The notes under the pieces were generated by a model. It was not told the origin of the DNA. It saw only the letters and a program-made list of their open reading frames with translations, and searched no databases. From positions 248,001-312,000 of the forward strand of contig NZ_SGWY01000001.1 of NCBI RefSeq assembly GCF_004216665.1: a DNA stretch of 64,000 nucleotides, in the 5' to 3' direction. A program made the translations under genes and the position numbers. The DNA is from Agromyces ramosus. GTDB lineage: Bacteria; Actinomycetota; Actinomycetes; Actinomycetales; Microbacteriaceae. Shown here in pieces: positions 1 to 7,127 of the stretch (within the stretch, counting starts at the first letter, position 1; every line of letters starts with the position of its first letter).

Positions 1-278
1 AACTCCTCGACGAGCCGGCGCACCGCTCCGGGCACCTCGCTCGCGAGCGCGTCGAGGGTGGGGATGCCGGGGATCAGCACGGGCGGCGGCGAGGTGCGCT
101 CACGGCCCTTGGCCTCGAGGAGTCGGGTCACCGCGGCCGCGTCGAACGCGTCGGCGGCGAGGCCGTAGACCGTGTCGGTGGGAATCACCACGAGTTCGCC
201 GCGTCCGATGGCACCGCGCGCGAGGCGCATGCCGGTGAGCAGCTGGGAGTCGACCGAACAGTCGTAGATGGCAGTCAT
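1..278 (-). CDS. tsaC: Threonylcarbamoyl-AMP synthase (Sua5/YrdC/TsaC), 3' end cut by window
   Basis: The first 92 codons read MTAIYDCS...LVVIPTDTVYGLAADAF...LEAKGR. The PTDTVYGLAADA stretch and the following K-G-R belong to the YrdC/Sua5 nucleotide-binding fold. This enzyme makes threonylcarbamoyl-adenylate from threonine, bicarbonate and ATP, the first step of t6A37 modification of ANN-decoding tRNAs in the cytosol. The gene runs off the left edge, so the C-terminal half is not seen. In most actinobacteria it directly follows prmC; here an ABC/TetR block lies between them. The ATG at 278 has no clear Shine-Dalgarno. A TAGAAT box (288-293) lies 9 bases upstream, so the transcript is probably leaderless or nearly so and the gene has its own promoter. 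Identity is firm. Confidence 0.9.
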   Translation of the reverse strand, partial: MTAIYDCSVDSQLLTGMRLARGAIGRGELVVIPTDTVYGLAADAFDAAAVTRLLEAKGRERTSPPPVLIPGIPTLDALASEVPGAVRRLVEE

Positions 279-287
279 GACCGCTCG

Positions 288-293
288 ATTCTA
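288..293 (-). promoter_or_regulatory. -10 box of tsaC, near-leaderless
   Basis: On the minus strand TAGAAT ends 9 bases before the tsaC ATG at 278. The expected transcription start falls within about two bases of the start codon. No convincing -35 was found. Confidence 0.45.
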
Positions 294-353
294 GACCAGC
301 GCGCTTGCCATCCCCGGGGCATCGGCGCGCCGCCGTTCATCGTCGACGCCTGG

Positions 354-396
354 GCGACGGATGCCGCGAGCCCGTGCGGCCCGCGGCATCCGTCGC
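354..396. terminator. Hairpin terminator downstream of the ABC-2 permease gene
   Basis: A perfect 15-base-pair stem (354-368 with 382-396) has a 13-base loop. The stem carries the GACGGATGCCGCG word that recurs in other hairpins of this window. No U-tract follows, as is usual in actinobacteria. It lies just after the permease stop and before tsaC, so it separates the inserted exporter module from tsaC. Confidence 0.7.
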
Positions 397-410
397 CTGC
401 GCCCCCGTCG

Positions 411-1199
411 TCAGCGGCGACCGGCCTTCCGGCGGAACAGCCAAGCCCCCCAGGCCACGGAGCCGGCGATGATGACGACGCACCATCCGACGGCCCACCA
501 TGCCGAATCGCCCATCGGCGTGCCCATGAGCAGCGACCGGAGGGTCTCGATGATCGGGGTGATCGGCTGGTTCTCCGCGATCCACTGGAGCCAGTCGGGC
601 ATCGTCTCGACCGGCACGAACGCGCTCGACAGGTACGGCAGGAAGAGGAGGATGAAGCCGTAGCCGTTCGCCGCCTCGGGTGTCGACGCGGCGAGGCCGA
701 TCGCGGCGAAGAGGTAGGTGATCGCGAGGATCCACAGCGCGACGAGCCCGAACACGGCGAGCCACTCGAGCGGCGTCGCCGTCGGCCGGAAGCCGACGAG
801 CAGCGCCACGAGGATCACGACGGCGGTCGCGACGAGGTTGCGCGCGAGGCTCGCGACGACGTGCCCCGTGAGCACCGCGCCGCTGCGGAGCGGCATCGTG
901 CGGAACCGGTCGATGATGCCGGTCGTCATGTCGTTCGCGACCGAGACCGCCGTCGACGCCGAGCCGAAGCCGGCGCAGAGCAGGATGATGCCGGGCACGA
1001 CGTAGTCGACGTAGCCGCCCGACGGGTCGATCGCGTTGCCGAAGATCCAGGTGAACATCAGCATCAGCATCACGGGCAGCACGATGGCCATGAGGGCCGA
1101 CTCCACGTCGCGCACGGAGTGGAGGAAGCTGCGCGTGATGAACGTGGACTCGGCCGTGAACGCGCCGATGCGCGGGCGCACGAGGGTGGTCGTGGTCAT
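411..1199 (-). CDS. ABC-2 type transporter permease (DrrB-like)
   Basis: This 262-residue integral membrane protein is the permease half of a two-gene exporter. It has about six hydrophobic segments: one near residues 35-55 (LMAIVLPVMLMLMF), then VDYVVPGIILLCAGFG, NLVATAVVILVALLVGF, a long EWLAVFGLVALWILAITYLFAAIGLA stretch broken across two helices, a YGFILLFLPYLSSAF segment, and a final WWAVGWCVVIIAGSVAWGAW. The DMTTGIIDRFRTMP loop between helices is typical of the ABC2_membrane/DrrB family, which exports drugs or lipids. The ATG at 1199 begins five bases after the stop of the ATPase gene and uses the purine-rich end of that gene as ribosome site, so the two are co-translated. The substrate cannot be read from sequence. 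A divergent TetR gene suggests inducible export. Confidence 0.85.
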   Translation of the reverse strand: MTTTTLVRPRIGAFTAESTFITRSFLHSVRDVESALMAIVLPVMLMLMFTWIFGNAIDPSGGYVDYVVPGIILLCAGFGSASTAVSVANDMTTGIIDRFRTMPLRSGAVLTGHVVASLARNLVATAVVILVALLVGFRPTATPLEWLAVFGLVALWILAITYLFAAIGLAASTPEAANGYGFILLFLPYLSSAFVPVETMPDWLQWIAENQPITPIIETLRSLLMGTPMGDSAWWAVGWCVVIIAGSVAWGAWLFRRKAGRR

Positions 1200-1204
1200 G
1201 GTCG

Positions 1205-2116
1205 TCACTTCGCTTCCAGGAGTTCGGGCGACGCGGGCGCCGCGTTGCGGGCGGTGATGTCGAGGAACACGTCGTCGAGGCTGGGACGCCGGATGGACAC
1301 CGCGACGCCGTCGGCGGCGGCCGCGGGAGCGCGGTCGAGCTCGTCGAGGGCGGCCCGGAGCCCGTGCACGCTCCCGTCGGTGGGCAGCTCGAGGAGCAGG
1401 ACCCCGTCGGCGTCGCGGAGCTCCACGACGTCGCCGCCGATGCGGGCCTTCAGCTCGTCGGGGGTGCCCTCCTCGGCGACCCGTCCGCCGTCGAGCACGG
1501 CGATGCGGTCGGCGAGGCGGTCGGCCTCCTCGAGGTACTGGGTGGTCAGGAAGACCGTCGTGCCGGCGCCGGCGAGCGAGCGGATGACGCTCCACAGCTC
1601 CTGCCGGCTGCGGGTGTCGAGCCCGGTGGTCGGTTCGTCGAGGAACAGCACCGCGGGCGCGACGATGAGGCTGAGCGCGAGGTCGAGCCGACGGCGCATG
1701 CCGCCCGAGTAGGTGCCGACGCGCCGGCCGGCGGCATCCGCGAGGTCGAATCGATCGAGCAGCTCGGCGGCCCGCACGCGGGCCTCGCGGCGCGAGAGCC
1801 CCGAGAGGCGGCCCATCATCACGAGGTTCTCGGTGCCGGTGAGCACCCCGTCGACCGCTGCGGACTGGCCGGTGAGGCTGATGCGGCGCTTCACCTCCTC
1901 GGTGTCGGCGACGACGTCGTGCCCGGCGACGAGCGCCGTGCCCGAGTCGGCCCGCACGAGCGTCGTCAGGATGTTGATGGTGGTGGTCTTGCCCGCGCCG
2001 TTCGGCCCGAGCAGGGCGAACACGGTGCCGGCGGGCACGGCGAGGTCCAGCCCCGCGAGCACCTCGGTTCGGCCGAAGTGCTTGCGGAGTCCGCGTGCGT
2101 CGATGGCGAGCGTCAT
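1205..2116 (-). CDS. ABC transporter ATP-binding protein, DrrA family
   Basis: This 303-residue ATPase pairs with the downstream permease. Walker A is GPNGAGKT at residues 37-44, the Q-loop is near 84, the signature YSGGM is at 136-140, Walker B VLFLDE ends at 161 with the D-loop TTGLD, and the switch region contains TTQYLEEAD rather than a plain histidine loop. That Q-Y-L-E-E-A-D form is typical of the daunorubicin-resistance DrrA group. A C-terminal 80-residue extension (EELRDADG...DVFLDITAR) matches the DrrA C-terminal domain. The ATG at 2116 was preferred to upstream starts because AAAGGGGCAGGAG lies directly before it. Transcription probably starts from the operator region shared with the divergent tetR gene. 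Confidence 0.88.
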   Translation of the reverse strand: MTLAIDARGLRKHFGRTEVLAGLDLAVPAGTVFALLGPNGAGKTTTINILTTLVRADSGTALVAGHDVVADTEEVKRRISLTGQSAAVDGVLTGTENLVMMGRLSGLSRREARVRAAELLDRFDLADAAGRRVGTYSGGMRRRLDLALSLIVAPAVLFLDEPTTGLDTRSRQELWSVIRSLAGAGTTVFLTTQYLEEADRLADRIAVLDGGRVAEEGTPDELKARIGGDVVELRDADGVLLLELPTDGSVHGLRAALDELDRAPAAAADGVAVSIRRPSLDDVFLDITARNAAPASPELLEAK

Positions 2117-2154
2117 CTCCTGCCCCTTTCCCTGGGTTGTCTGCGTATGCCGCA

Positions 2155-2196
2155 AACTGTGTATGTAATGCACTGTTGTTTAAGTAATACACAGTT
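2155..2196. promoter_or_regulatory. Putative TetR operator between exporter and regulator genes
   Basis: A perfect 9-base inverted repeat, AACTGTGTA (2155-2163) and TACACAGTT (2188-2196), sits in the 116-base gap between the divergent ATPase and tetR genes. The region is AT-rich compared with its surroundings. On the minus strand TTGACG (2211-2206) with an ATTACT-like box inside the repeat could serve the exporter genes. The repeat therefore overlaps promoters in both directions, as expected for autoregulated TetR control. Binding is inferred. Confidence 0.6.
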
Positions 2197-2203
2197 CTAG
2201 ACT
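2176..2203 (+). promoter_or_regulatory. Candidate promoter of tetR
   Basis: TTGTTT (2176-2181) and TAGACT (2198-2203) are separated by 16 bases. The start would fall about 20 bases before the ATG at 2233, which has GGGAG as ribosome site. The -10 lies just outside the right arm of the inverted repeat. Confidence 0.5.
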
Positions 2204-2232
2204 GTCGTCAACACCCACGAGAACGGGAGCCG

Positions 2233-3297
2233 ATGCCGAACCCCACGCCGCCCGACGTCGAGCAGCCCGACCCCGAGCTCCCCAGGGGCGTCGCGCTCGC
2301 CTGGGGCATCGCGGCGCATCCCCAGCGCGGGCCGAAGCGGGAGCTGTCGATCGAGCGGATCGTCGAGGCGGCCATCGAGATCGCCGACGCCGAGGGTCTC
2401 GGTGCGGTCTCCATGAGCCGCGTGGCGACCTCGCTCGGGTTCACGACGATGTCGCTCTACCGCTACGTGACGAGCAAGGACGACCTGATCCTCCTCATGC
2501 AGGAGGAGGCGAGCGTCGTCCCCGTTCCCGACGAGGCCGTCCAGCGCAGCTGGCGCGACGGCGTCAGCGCGTGGGTGCTCGCCATGCGCGACGCCTACCG
2601 GGCGCATCCGTGGCTCGTCGACATCCCGATCTCGGGTGCTCCGATCACCCCGAACAGCCTGACGATCGTGGACTGGTTCCTGCGCGAGATGCACGACCTG
2701 CCGCTGAGCGACGGCGAGAAGATGTCGGCGCTGCTCCTCGTGACGAGCTACGTGCGGGCCACCAGCGCCCAGGAACGCGACCTCGGCGCGGCGGCCGCGG
2801 CCTCCGACCCCGGCGACGTCACGGGCGAGAACGCGTTCGGCGCCCTCGTCGAACTCGTCACGGCCGAGCGCTTCCCGTACCTCCAGCCGCTCCTCGTCGC
2901 CGGCGGCTACGTGGCGGAGCCCGGTGCCGGCAACCTCGAGAACGACGACGACTTCGAGTTCGGCCTCCAGCGCATCCTCGACGGCATCGAATACCACGTC
3001 GGCCGAGTGGCGGCGGGCCGTGCCGTCGTGCGCCCCGAGCCGCCGGCGCCCGAGATCGCGCTCCCCCGCGACAAGCACGTGCGCGAGGCGGCCAAGGCCA
3101 GGCGGGAGGCCGAGAAGGCGCTCCGCGAGGCCCAGAAGCGAGAGCGCGAGGCCGTGAAGCGCGCGCTCGAACGCGAGCGGCATGAACGCGAGCAGCTCGA
3201 ACGCGACCGCGTCGAACGGGAGCGGCGCGAACGGGAACGACGCGAACGGGAACGCGAGAAGCGCGAGCGCGAGCGGGAACGGCTCGATCGCACCTGA
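2233..3297 (+). CDS. TetR/AcrR family regulator with long charged C-terminal helix
   Basis: This 354-residue protein is much longer than the usual 190-230 residues. The helix-turn-helix lies near residues 38-85 (IVEAAIEIADAEGLGAVSMSRVATSLGFTTMSLYRYV, broken across helices). The ligand-binding domain of the TetR_C_1 type spans about 95-255. Residues 281-354 form an uninterrupted run of R, E and K with few others, starting KHVREAAKARREAEK and ending REREREKRERERERLDRT. Such ER/K runs form single alpha-helices in other proteins. The reading frame and codon pattern stay normal through the tail, so it is not a frameshift artefact. The gene is divergent from a DrrAB-type exporter and presumably represses it through the shared inverted repeat. 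The tail function is unknown. Confidence 0.85.
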   Translation: MPNPTPPDVEQPDPELPRGVALAWGIAAHPQRGPKRELSIERIVEAAIEIADAEGLGAVSMSRVATSLGFTTMSLYRYVTSKDDLILLMQEEASVVPVPDEAVQRSWRDGVSAWVLAMRDAYRAHPWLVDIPISGAPITPNSLTIVDWFLREMHDLPLSDGEKMSALLLVTSYVRATSAQERDLGAAAAASDPGDVTGENAFGALVELVTAERFPYLQPLLVAGGYVAEPGAGNLENDDDFEFGLQRILDGIEYHVGRVAAGRAVVRPEPPAPEIALPRDKHVREAAKARREAEKALREAQKREREAVKRALERERHEREQLERDRVERERRERERREREREKRERERERLDRT

Positions 3298-3323
3298 GCC
3301 GGTGACGGATGCCGCGGGCTCAG
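3294..3323. terminator. Short hairpin between convergent tetR and prmC ends
   Basis: CTGAGCC (3294-3300) pairs with GGCTCAG (3317-3323) around a 16-base loop holding the GACGGATGCCGCG word. The arms contain the stop codons of both convergent genes. It is a modest bidirectional terminator candidate. Confidence 0.4.
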
Positions 3324-4204
3324 CGCACGGCGGTCGTCGCGCGGTCGCGCGAGGTGAGGTCGCGGTGGTGGACGATCGCACGCCAGCCGTCGGCGGCGAG
3401 GATCGCGGCGATCGACGCGGACTGCGTCTCGGCGTGCTCGATCACGAGCACCCCGCCCGGGTGGACGAGCTCCCACGCCCGACGCGAGAGCACCCGCACC
3501 ACGTCCAGCCCGTCAGCGCCGCCGTACAGGGCCGCGACGGGGTCGTGACGGTGCACCTCGGGGTCGACCGGGACCTCCCCCGCCGGCACGTACGGCGGGT
3601 TCGAGATCACGAGCGCGACGCTGCCGTCGAGTTCGGGCAGGGCCGTGGCGAGGTCGCCGAACACCAGCTCGAGGTTCTCCGCGCCGACCTCGTCGACGTT
3701 GCGCCGCGTCCACGGGAACGCCTCGGGCGAGTTCTCGACCGCCCACACCCTCGCGTGCGGCACCTCGGTGGCCATCGCGAGCGCGATCGCCCCGCTCCCG
3801 GTGCCGAGGTCGACCGCGATGGGCTCGGGCTCGGCCGTGGCCCGGAGCGCGTCGATGGCGAGCTGGGCGACCTGCTCGGTCTCGGGGCGGGGCACGAACA
3901 CGCCCGGCCCCACCGCGAGCTCGAGCGAGCGGAACGCCGCCCGGCCCGTCAGGTGCTGCAGCGGCTCCCGGCCAGCGCGCCGCGCCGCGAGGGCCTCGAG
4001 GGTCGCCGCCTGGGCCTCGTCGAGGACGGCGCCGACCACGATGCGCGCCTGCACGCCGCCGCGGGAGAGGCCCATCACGTGGCCGAGCAGCAGTTCCGCG
4101 TCGACCTGGGGTTCGGGAACGCCGGCCGCGCCGAGCCGCGCCACGAGGTCGTCGCGCACCGCGCGGAGGTCTCGTGCGCCGTGCGGCGGCATCCGTTCAT
4201 CCAC
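3320..4204 (-). CDS. prmC: Release factor glutamine methyltransferase PrmC
   Basis: PrmC methylates the glutamine of the GGQ motif in RF1/RF2 using S-adenosylmethionine, in the cytosol. The protein has an N-terminal helical substrate-binding domain (about residues 10-115) and a Rossmann methyltransferase domain with GTGSG at 134-138 and the diagnostic NPPY at 202-205. I chose the GTG at 4204 (294 residues) because a TACATT box ends seven bases before it, which suggests a leaderless message. An in-frame ATG at 4192 is the alternative. Its substrate gene prfA is normally adjacent in actinobacteria; here cysK, cysE and an AbiEi-like gene separate them. Confidence 0.93.
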   Translation of the reverse strand: MDERMPPHGARDLRAVRDDLVARLGAAGVPEPQVDAELLLGHVMGLSRGGVQARIVVGAVLDEAQAATLEALAARRAGREPLQHLTGRAAFRSLELAVGPGVFVPRPETEQVAQLAIDALRATAEPEPIAVDLGTGSGAIALAMATEVPHARVWAVENSPEAFPWTRRNVDEVGAENLELVFGDLATALPELDGSVALVISNPPYVPAGEVPVDPEVHRHDPVAALYGGADGLDVVRVLSRRAWELVHPGGVLVIEHAETQSASIAAILAADGWRAIVHHRDLTSRDRATTAVR

Positions 4205-4211
4205 GAAATGG

Positions 4212-4252
4212 AATGTAACGCACGTGACCGGGTGCGAGCGCCGCCGTAGGCT
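4212..4252. promoter_or_regulatory. Divergent promoters for prmC and cysK
   Basis: Minus strand: TACATT (4212-4217) lies seven bases before the prmC GTG. Plus strand: GTGACC (4224-4229), a 17-base spacer and TAGGCT (4247-4252) lead to a leader of about 65 bases before cysK. The two promoters lie within 41 bases, so the polymerases probably interfere with each other. Confidence 0.55.
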
Positions 4253-4323
4253 GGGCCGCGGCAGCAGCCCGCCCCGCGTACCCGGTCGTCGCCGACGACG
4301 ACGCACAGCCGAGAGGAAGCACC

Positions 4324-5259
4324 ATGGCCCAGGTCTTCGACAACATCACCGAGGTCTTCGGTCGCACGCCCCTCGTGCGACTCAACCGCGTGACCGACGG
4401 CGCGGAGGCGACCGTGCTCGCCAAGCTCGAGTTCTACAACCCGAGCGCGAGCGTCAAGGACCGCCTCGGCATCGGCATCGTCGACGCCGCCGAGGCGTCG
4501 GGCGAGCTCCAGCCCGGCGGCACCATCGTCGAGGGCACGAGCGGCAACACCGGCATCGCCCTCGCCATGATCGGCGCGGCCCGCGGCTACCGGGTCGTCA
4601 TCGCAATGCCCGAGACCATGTCGAAGGAGCGCCGCGCGCTGCTGCGCGCCTACGGAGCCGAGCTCGTGCTCACCCCCGGTGGCGAGGGCATGAAGGGCGC
4701 GGTCGCGCGCGCCGAGCAGATCGCCGCCGAGACGCCCGGCGCCGTGCTCGCCAAGCAGTTCGAGAACCAGGCCAACGTCGAGATCCACCGCCTCACCACC
4801 GCCGAGGAGGTCTGGAACGACACCGACGGCGGCGTCGACATCTTCGTGTCGGGCATCGGCACCGGCGGCACCATCACCGGCGTCGGCCAGGTGCTGAAGG
4901 AGCGCAAGCCCGAGGTGCGGATCGTGGGCGTCGAGCCCGCGGAGTCGCCCATCCTCAACGGTGGCCAGCCCGGCCCGCACAAGATCCAGGGCATCGGGGC
5001 CAACTTCGTGCCCGCGATCCTCGACCGCGAGGTCTACGACGAGATCATCGACGTGAACATCGAGCAGTCCGTGGCCACCGCGCGCCGTCTCGGCGTGGAG
5101 GAGGGGATACTCGGCGGCATCTCGTCGGGCGCCACCGTCTACGCGGCCGTCGAGCTCGCCAAGCGTCCCGAGAACGCGGGCAAGACCATCGTCGTCATCG
5201 TCGCGAGCTATGGCGAGCGCTACCTGAGCACCGTGCTGTACGAAGGTCTGCTTGACTGA
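4324..5259 (+). CDS. cysK: Cysteine synthase A (O-acetylserine sulfhydrylase)
   Basis: CysK replaces the acetate of O-acetylserine with sulfide to give cysteine, with pyridoxal phosphate as cofactor. The Schiff-base lysine is K45 in [11 protein letters not shown]. The substrate loop is EGTSGNTG and the phosphate-binding loop is GTGGTITG. Length (311 residues) is standard for the fold-type II family. GAGAGGAAG lies upstream of the ATG. The stop overlaps the start of cysE by eight bases, so the two enzymes that form the cysteine synthase complex are translationally coupled. The pair reads against the flanking prmC and prfA genes and so interrupts a normally continuous translation-factor cluster. 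Sulfide may also feed metY elsewhere in the window. Confidence 0.96.
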   Translation: MAQVFDNITEVFGRTPLVRLNRVTDGAEATVLAKLEFYNPSASVKDRLGIGIVDAAEASGELQPGGTIVEGTSGNTGIALAMIGAARGYRVVIAMPETMSKERRALLRAYGAELVLTPGGEGMKGAVARAEQIAAETPGAVLAKQFENQANVEIHRLTTAEEVWNDTDGGVDIFVSGIGTGGTITGVGQVLKERKPEVRIVGVEPAESPILNGGQPGPHKIQGIGANFVPAILDREVYDEIIDVNIEQSVATARRLGVEEGILGGISSGATVYAAVELAKRPENAGKTIVVIVASYGERYLSTVLYEGLLD

Positions 5260-5842
5260 GCGGGTGGGAATCCTCGCCAGGCTCAGTGAAGACGTCGCCA
5301 CCGCCCGCGCCCACGACCCTGCTTCGCGGAACGCCACCGAGGTGGTCCTCGCCTATTCGGGCCTGCACGCGATCTGGGGTCATCGGGTGATGCACGCCCT
5401 GTGGGAGGCCGGGCTCCGGCTGCCCGCGCGGCTCGGCTCGCAGCTCGTGCGCTTCCTCACCGGCGTGGAGATCCACCCGGGGGCCACGATCGGCCGGCGC
5501 TTCTTCATCGACCACGGCATGGGCGTCGTGATCGGCGAGACCGCGGTCCTCGGCGACGACGTGATGCTCTACCACGGGGTCACGCTCGGCGGGAAGGCGC
5601 CTCGCGGTACGCCGCGCGGCGCGAAGCGGCATCCGACCCTCGAAGACGGCGTGACCGTCGGTGCGGGGGCCAAGGTGCTCGGCGACGTGACCATCGGCGC
5701 CTGGAGCGCGATCGGCGCGAATGCGGTCGTCACGAAGGACGCCCCGGCGCACTCGCTCATCGTCGGGATCCCCGCGACGTTCAAGCCGCTCTCGCACGCC
5801 ACGGCCGACGCGGCACGCGGCGTGCACGACTGGCACATCTGA
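5252..5842 (+). CDS. cysE: Serine O-acetyltransferase
   Basis: CysE acetylates serine from acetyl-CoA to make O-acetylserine for CysK. The 196-residue protein has a short N-terminal helical domain and a left-handed beta-helix with hexapeptide repeats. The active-site stretch [11 protein letters not shown] (about residues 86-96) and the later LYHGVTLGG carry the catalytic histidines. The C-terminus is short, as in the actinobacterial form. The TTG at 5252 has GAAGG five bases upstream, inside cysK. A GTG at 5264 resembles the usual start of relatives but lacks a well-placed ribosome site. Feedback inhibition by cysteine is known for the family but cannot be seen in the sequence. Confidence 0.94.
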   Translation: MTERVGILARLSEDVATARAHDPASRNATEVVLAYSGLHAIWGHRVMHALWEAGLRLPARLGSQLVRFLTGVEIHPGATIGRRFFIDHGMGVVIGETAVLGDDVMLYHGVTLGGKAPRGTPRGAKRHPTLEDGVTVGAGAKVLGDVTIGAWSAIGANAVVTKDAPAHSLIVGIPATFKPLSHATADAARGVHDWHI

Positions 5843-5880
5843 GCGTCGCTCCGGCCGCGCACTCGGCTCCTGGCGTCGTT

Positions 5881-5919
5881 GCGCCATTTCGGCGTGCTCC
5901 GCGCCGCTTCAAGTGGCGC
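5881..5919. repeat. 39-base palindromic repeat, left copy
   Basis: The unit begins GCGCCATTT and ends AAGTGGCGC, so its ends pair (8 of 9, with G-T wobble in RNA). It matches the reverse complement of 7065-7103 at 31 of 39 positions, without gaps. Together the two copies bracket the AbiEi/DUF559-like gene as imperfect terminal inverted repeats. The unit could also act as a terminator after cysE. Confidence 0.65.
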
Positions 5920-5961
5920 GCGGGACGCGAAACCGGCGCAGCGGCGACGAGAGCAGTGGAA

Positions 5962-6936
5962 TCAGCGTCGTGCCGGTCGCACGAGCGGCAGGCCCGCCTG
6001 TTGCAGGATGCGGCGGAGCAGGCCGCCGTTCCAGGCCTCATCCCACTCCCATCGACCGCACGCCCACTTCGTCACCGATCGCACGTCGTTCTCGCGCTCC
6101 TTCTCGTCGCAGACGATCTCGGCGGGTGAACGTCGATCTCCAACGTCGGCGGAACCGCCGAGGTACTTGCCCGCTCCGTCCGCCTCACCCCACACGCCAT
6201 GATCGGGCCACGCGAAATCGAGGAACGCCGGCCCACGTCCTCGTGGGCGGTTCACCCGCAGCTGCAGTTCCGGCCGAGGGAATCCGAGCTCCTCGATCCG
6301 AACTCGGCTGAGCGTCTCGAGCGGCGTCTCGGCACGGGATGACGCACGGTCGAGCACGGCGGCGACGCTGCGACTGCCCGGGAACGGCGATCGCGCGTCG
6401 AACCCGGCGCGAAGCTCGTCGATCGTCGCAGCCGGACGCCCCGTCCCGAACCGGGGAATCCAGAGCGCGGCATCCGTCATCGTGAGCGCCGTGAGCAGGG
6501 GCCGGGTGCGTGCGACCTCGATCAGGGTGTCGACGACCGGGGTCACCGCGATTCCGTCGTCGGTGAGGATCGGAGCATCCGTTCGCCGAACGATCTCGAC
6601 AACGCCGTTGCGTCGACGGCCGGACCTGCCGGCCGCGAGCACCACGACATCGCGCGGCACCCCGCCCACGATCGGCATTCCCGAGAGCACGGCCGCCGTG
6701 AAGCCGGCGAACACGACTCCAGGCCGTTGTTGCGCGACGGCGAATGCCATCTCACGGTGTCGCGCGACCGGCGAAAGCTCATCGTGGCGCGCTGCAAGGA
6801 CGTACATGCCCCGCCGCACGGCCACGAGCCGCCCCGCGTCGCGCGCCGTCAAGAGCGTGGCCGAGACCCCGGCGGCACGCGCCCGTGCCGAGGGGATCAC
6901 GTCTCCGGCGGCACGCGGCAGCGAATCGAGGTCCAT
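5962..6936 (-). CDS. AbiEi-type winged-helix / DUF559-like nuclease-fold protein
   Basis: This 324-residue protein is not named in any pathway I recognise. The N-terminus (about residues 15-60, ending LVAVRRGMYVLA) resembles the AbiEi antitoxin winged helix. The middle resembles the AbiEi_4-type region (PVVDTLIEVAR near 133-143). The C-terminus carries a PD-(D/E)XK-like pattern: D240 in FLDFAW, E251-x-D253 in GEADG and K257, as in DUF559/Vsr-like domains. Proteins of this layout are common and multi-copy in Microbacteriaceae. No partner AbiEii toxin lies beside it. GC and codon use look slightly more relaxed than in the neighbours, and the gene is enclosed by inverted 39-base repeats, suggesting arrival as a unit. 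The ATG at 6936 is the first in-frame ATG; no clear promoter was found. Confidence 0.7.
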   Translation of the reverse strand: MDLDSLPRAAGDVIPSARARAAGVSATLLTARDAGRLVAVRRGMYVLAARHDELSPVARHREMAFAVAQQRPGVVFAGFTAAVLSGMPIVGGVPRDVVVLAAGRSGRRRNGVVEIVRRTDAPILTDDGIAVTPVVDTLIEVARTRPLLTALTMTDAALWIPRFGTGRPAATIDELRAGFDARSPFPGSRSVAAVLDRASSRAETPLETLSRVRIEELGFPRPELQLRVNRPRGRGPAFLDFAWPDHGVWGEADGAGKYLGGSADVGDRRSPAEIVCDEKERENDVRSVTKWACGRWEWDEAWNGGLLRRILQQAGLPLVRPARR

Positions 6937-7064
6937 GTGGACATGGTCACGGCTCGCCGGGCGGCTGGACGCGGTATCCGTCCCCCGCCCGAATGCTCGG
7001 AGCAATGCTCGACCTGTCGAGGAGCTGTCGATGCCGCGGCGCCTGCGCCCGATTGCGGTCCTCT

Positions 7065-7103
7065 GCGCCACTTGCCGTGGCGTTGAGGACGTCGAAGTGG
7101 CGC
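7065..7103. repeat. 39-base palindromic repeat, right copy (inverted)
   Basis: It starts GCGCCACTT and ends AAGTGGCGC, a perfect 9-base stem around a 21-base loop. It is the inverted partner of 5881-5919 (31 of 39 identical). It lies 25 bases after the prfA stop and could also end prfA transcription. No target-site duplication is visible outside the two copies. Confidence 0.65.
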
Positions 7104-7127
7104 TGACGAGGCCGCCGAGTCGTCGCC

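Noticed and set aside
3073..3297. Frameshift or chimera at the end of tetR
   Set aside because: The frame, third-position GC and codon style stay constant through the charged tail and end at a normal TGA, so it is treated as real protein.
5962..6936. Calling the AbiEi/DUF559-like gene a complete toxin-antitoxin system
   Set aside because: No AbiEii nucleotidyltransferase toxin gene lies on either side, so only the single protein is reported.
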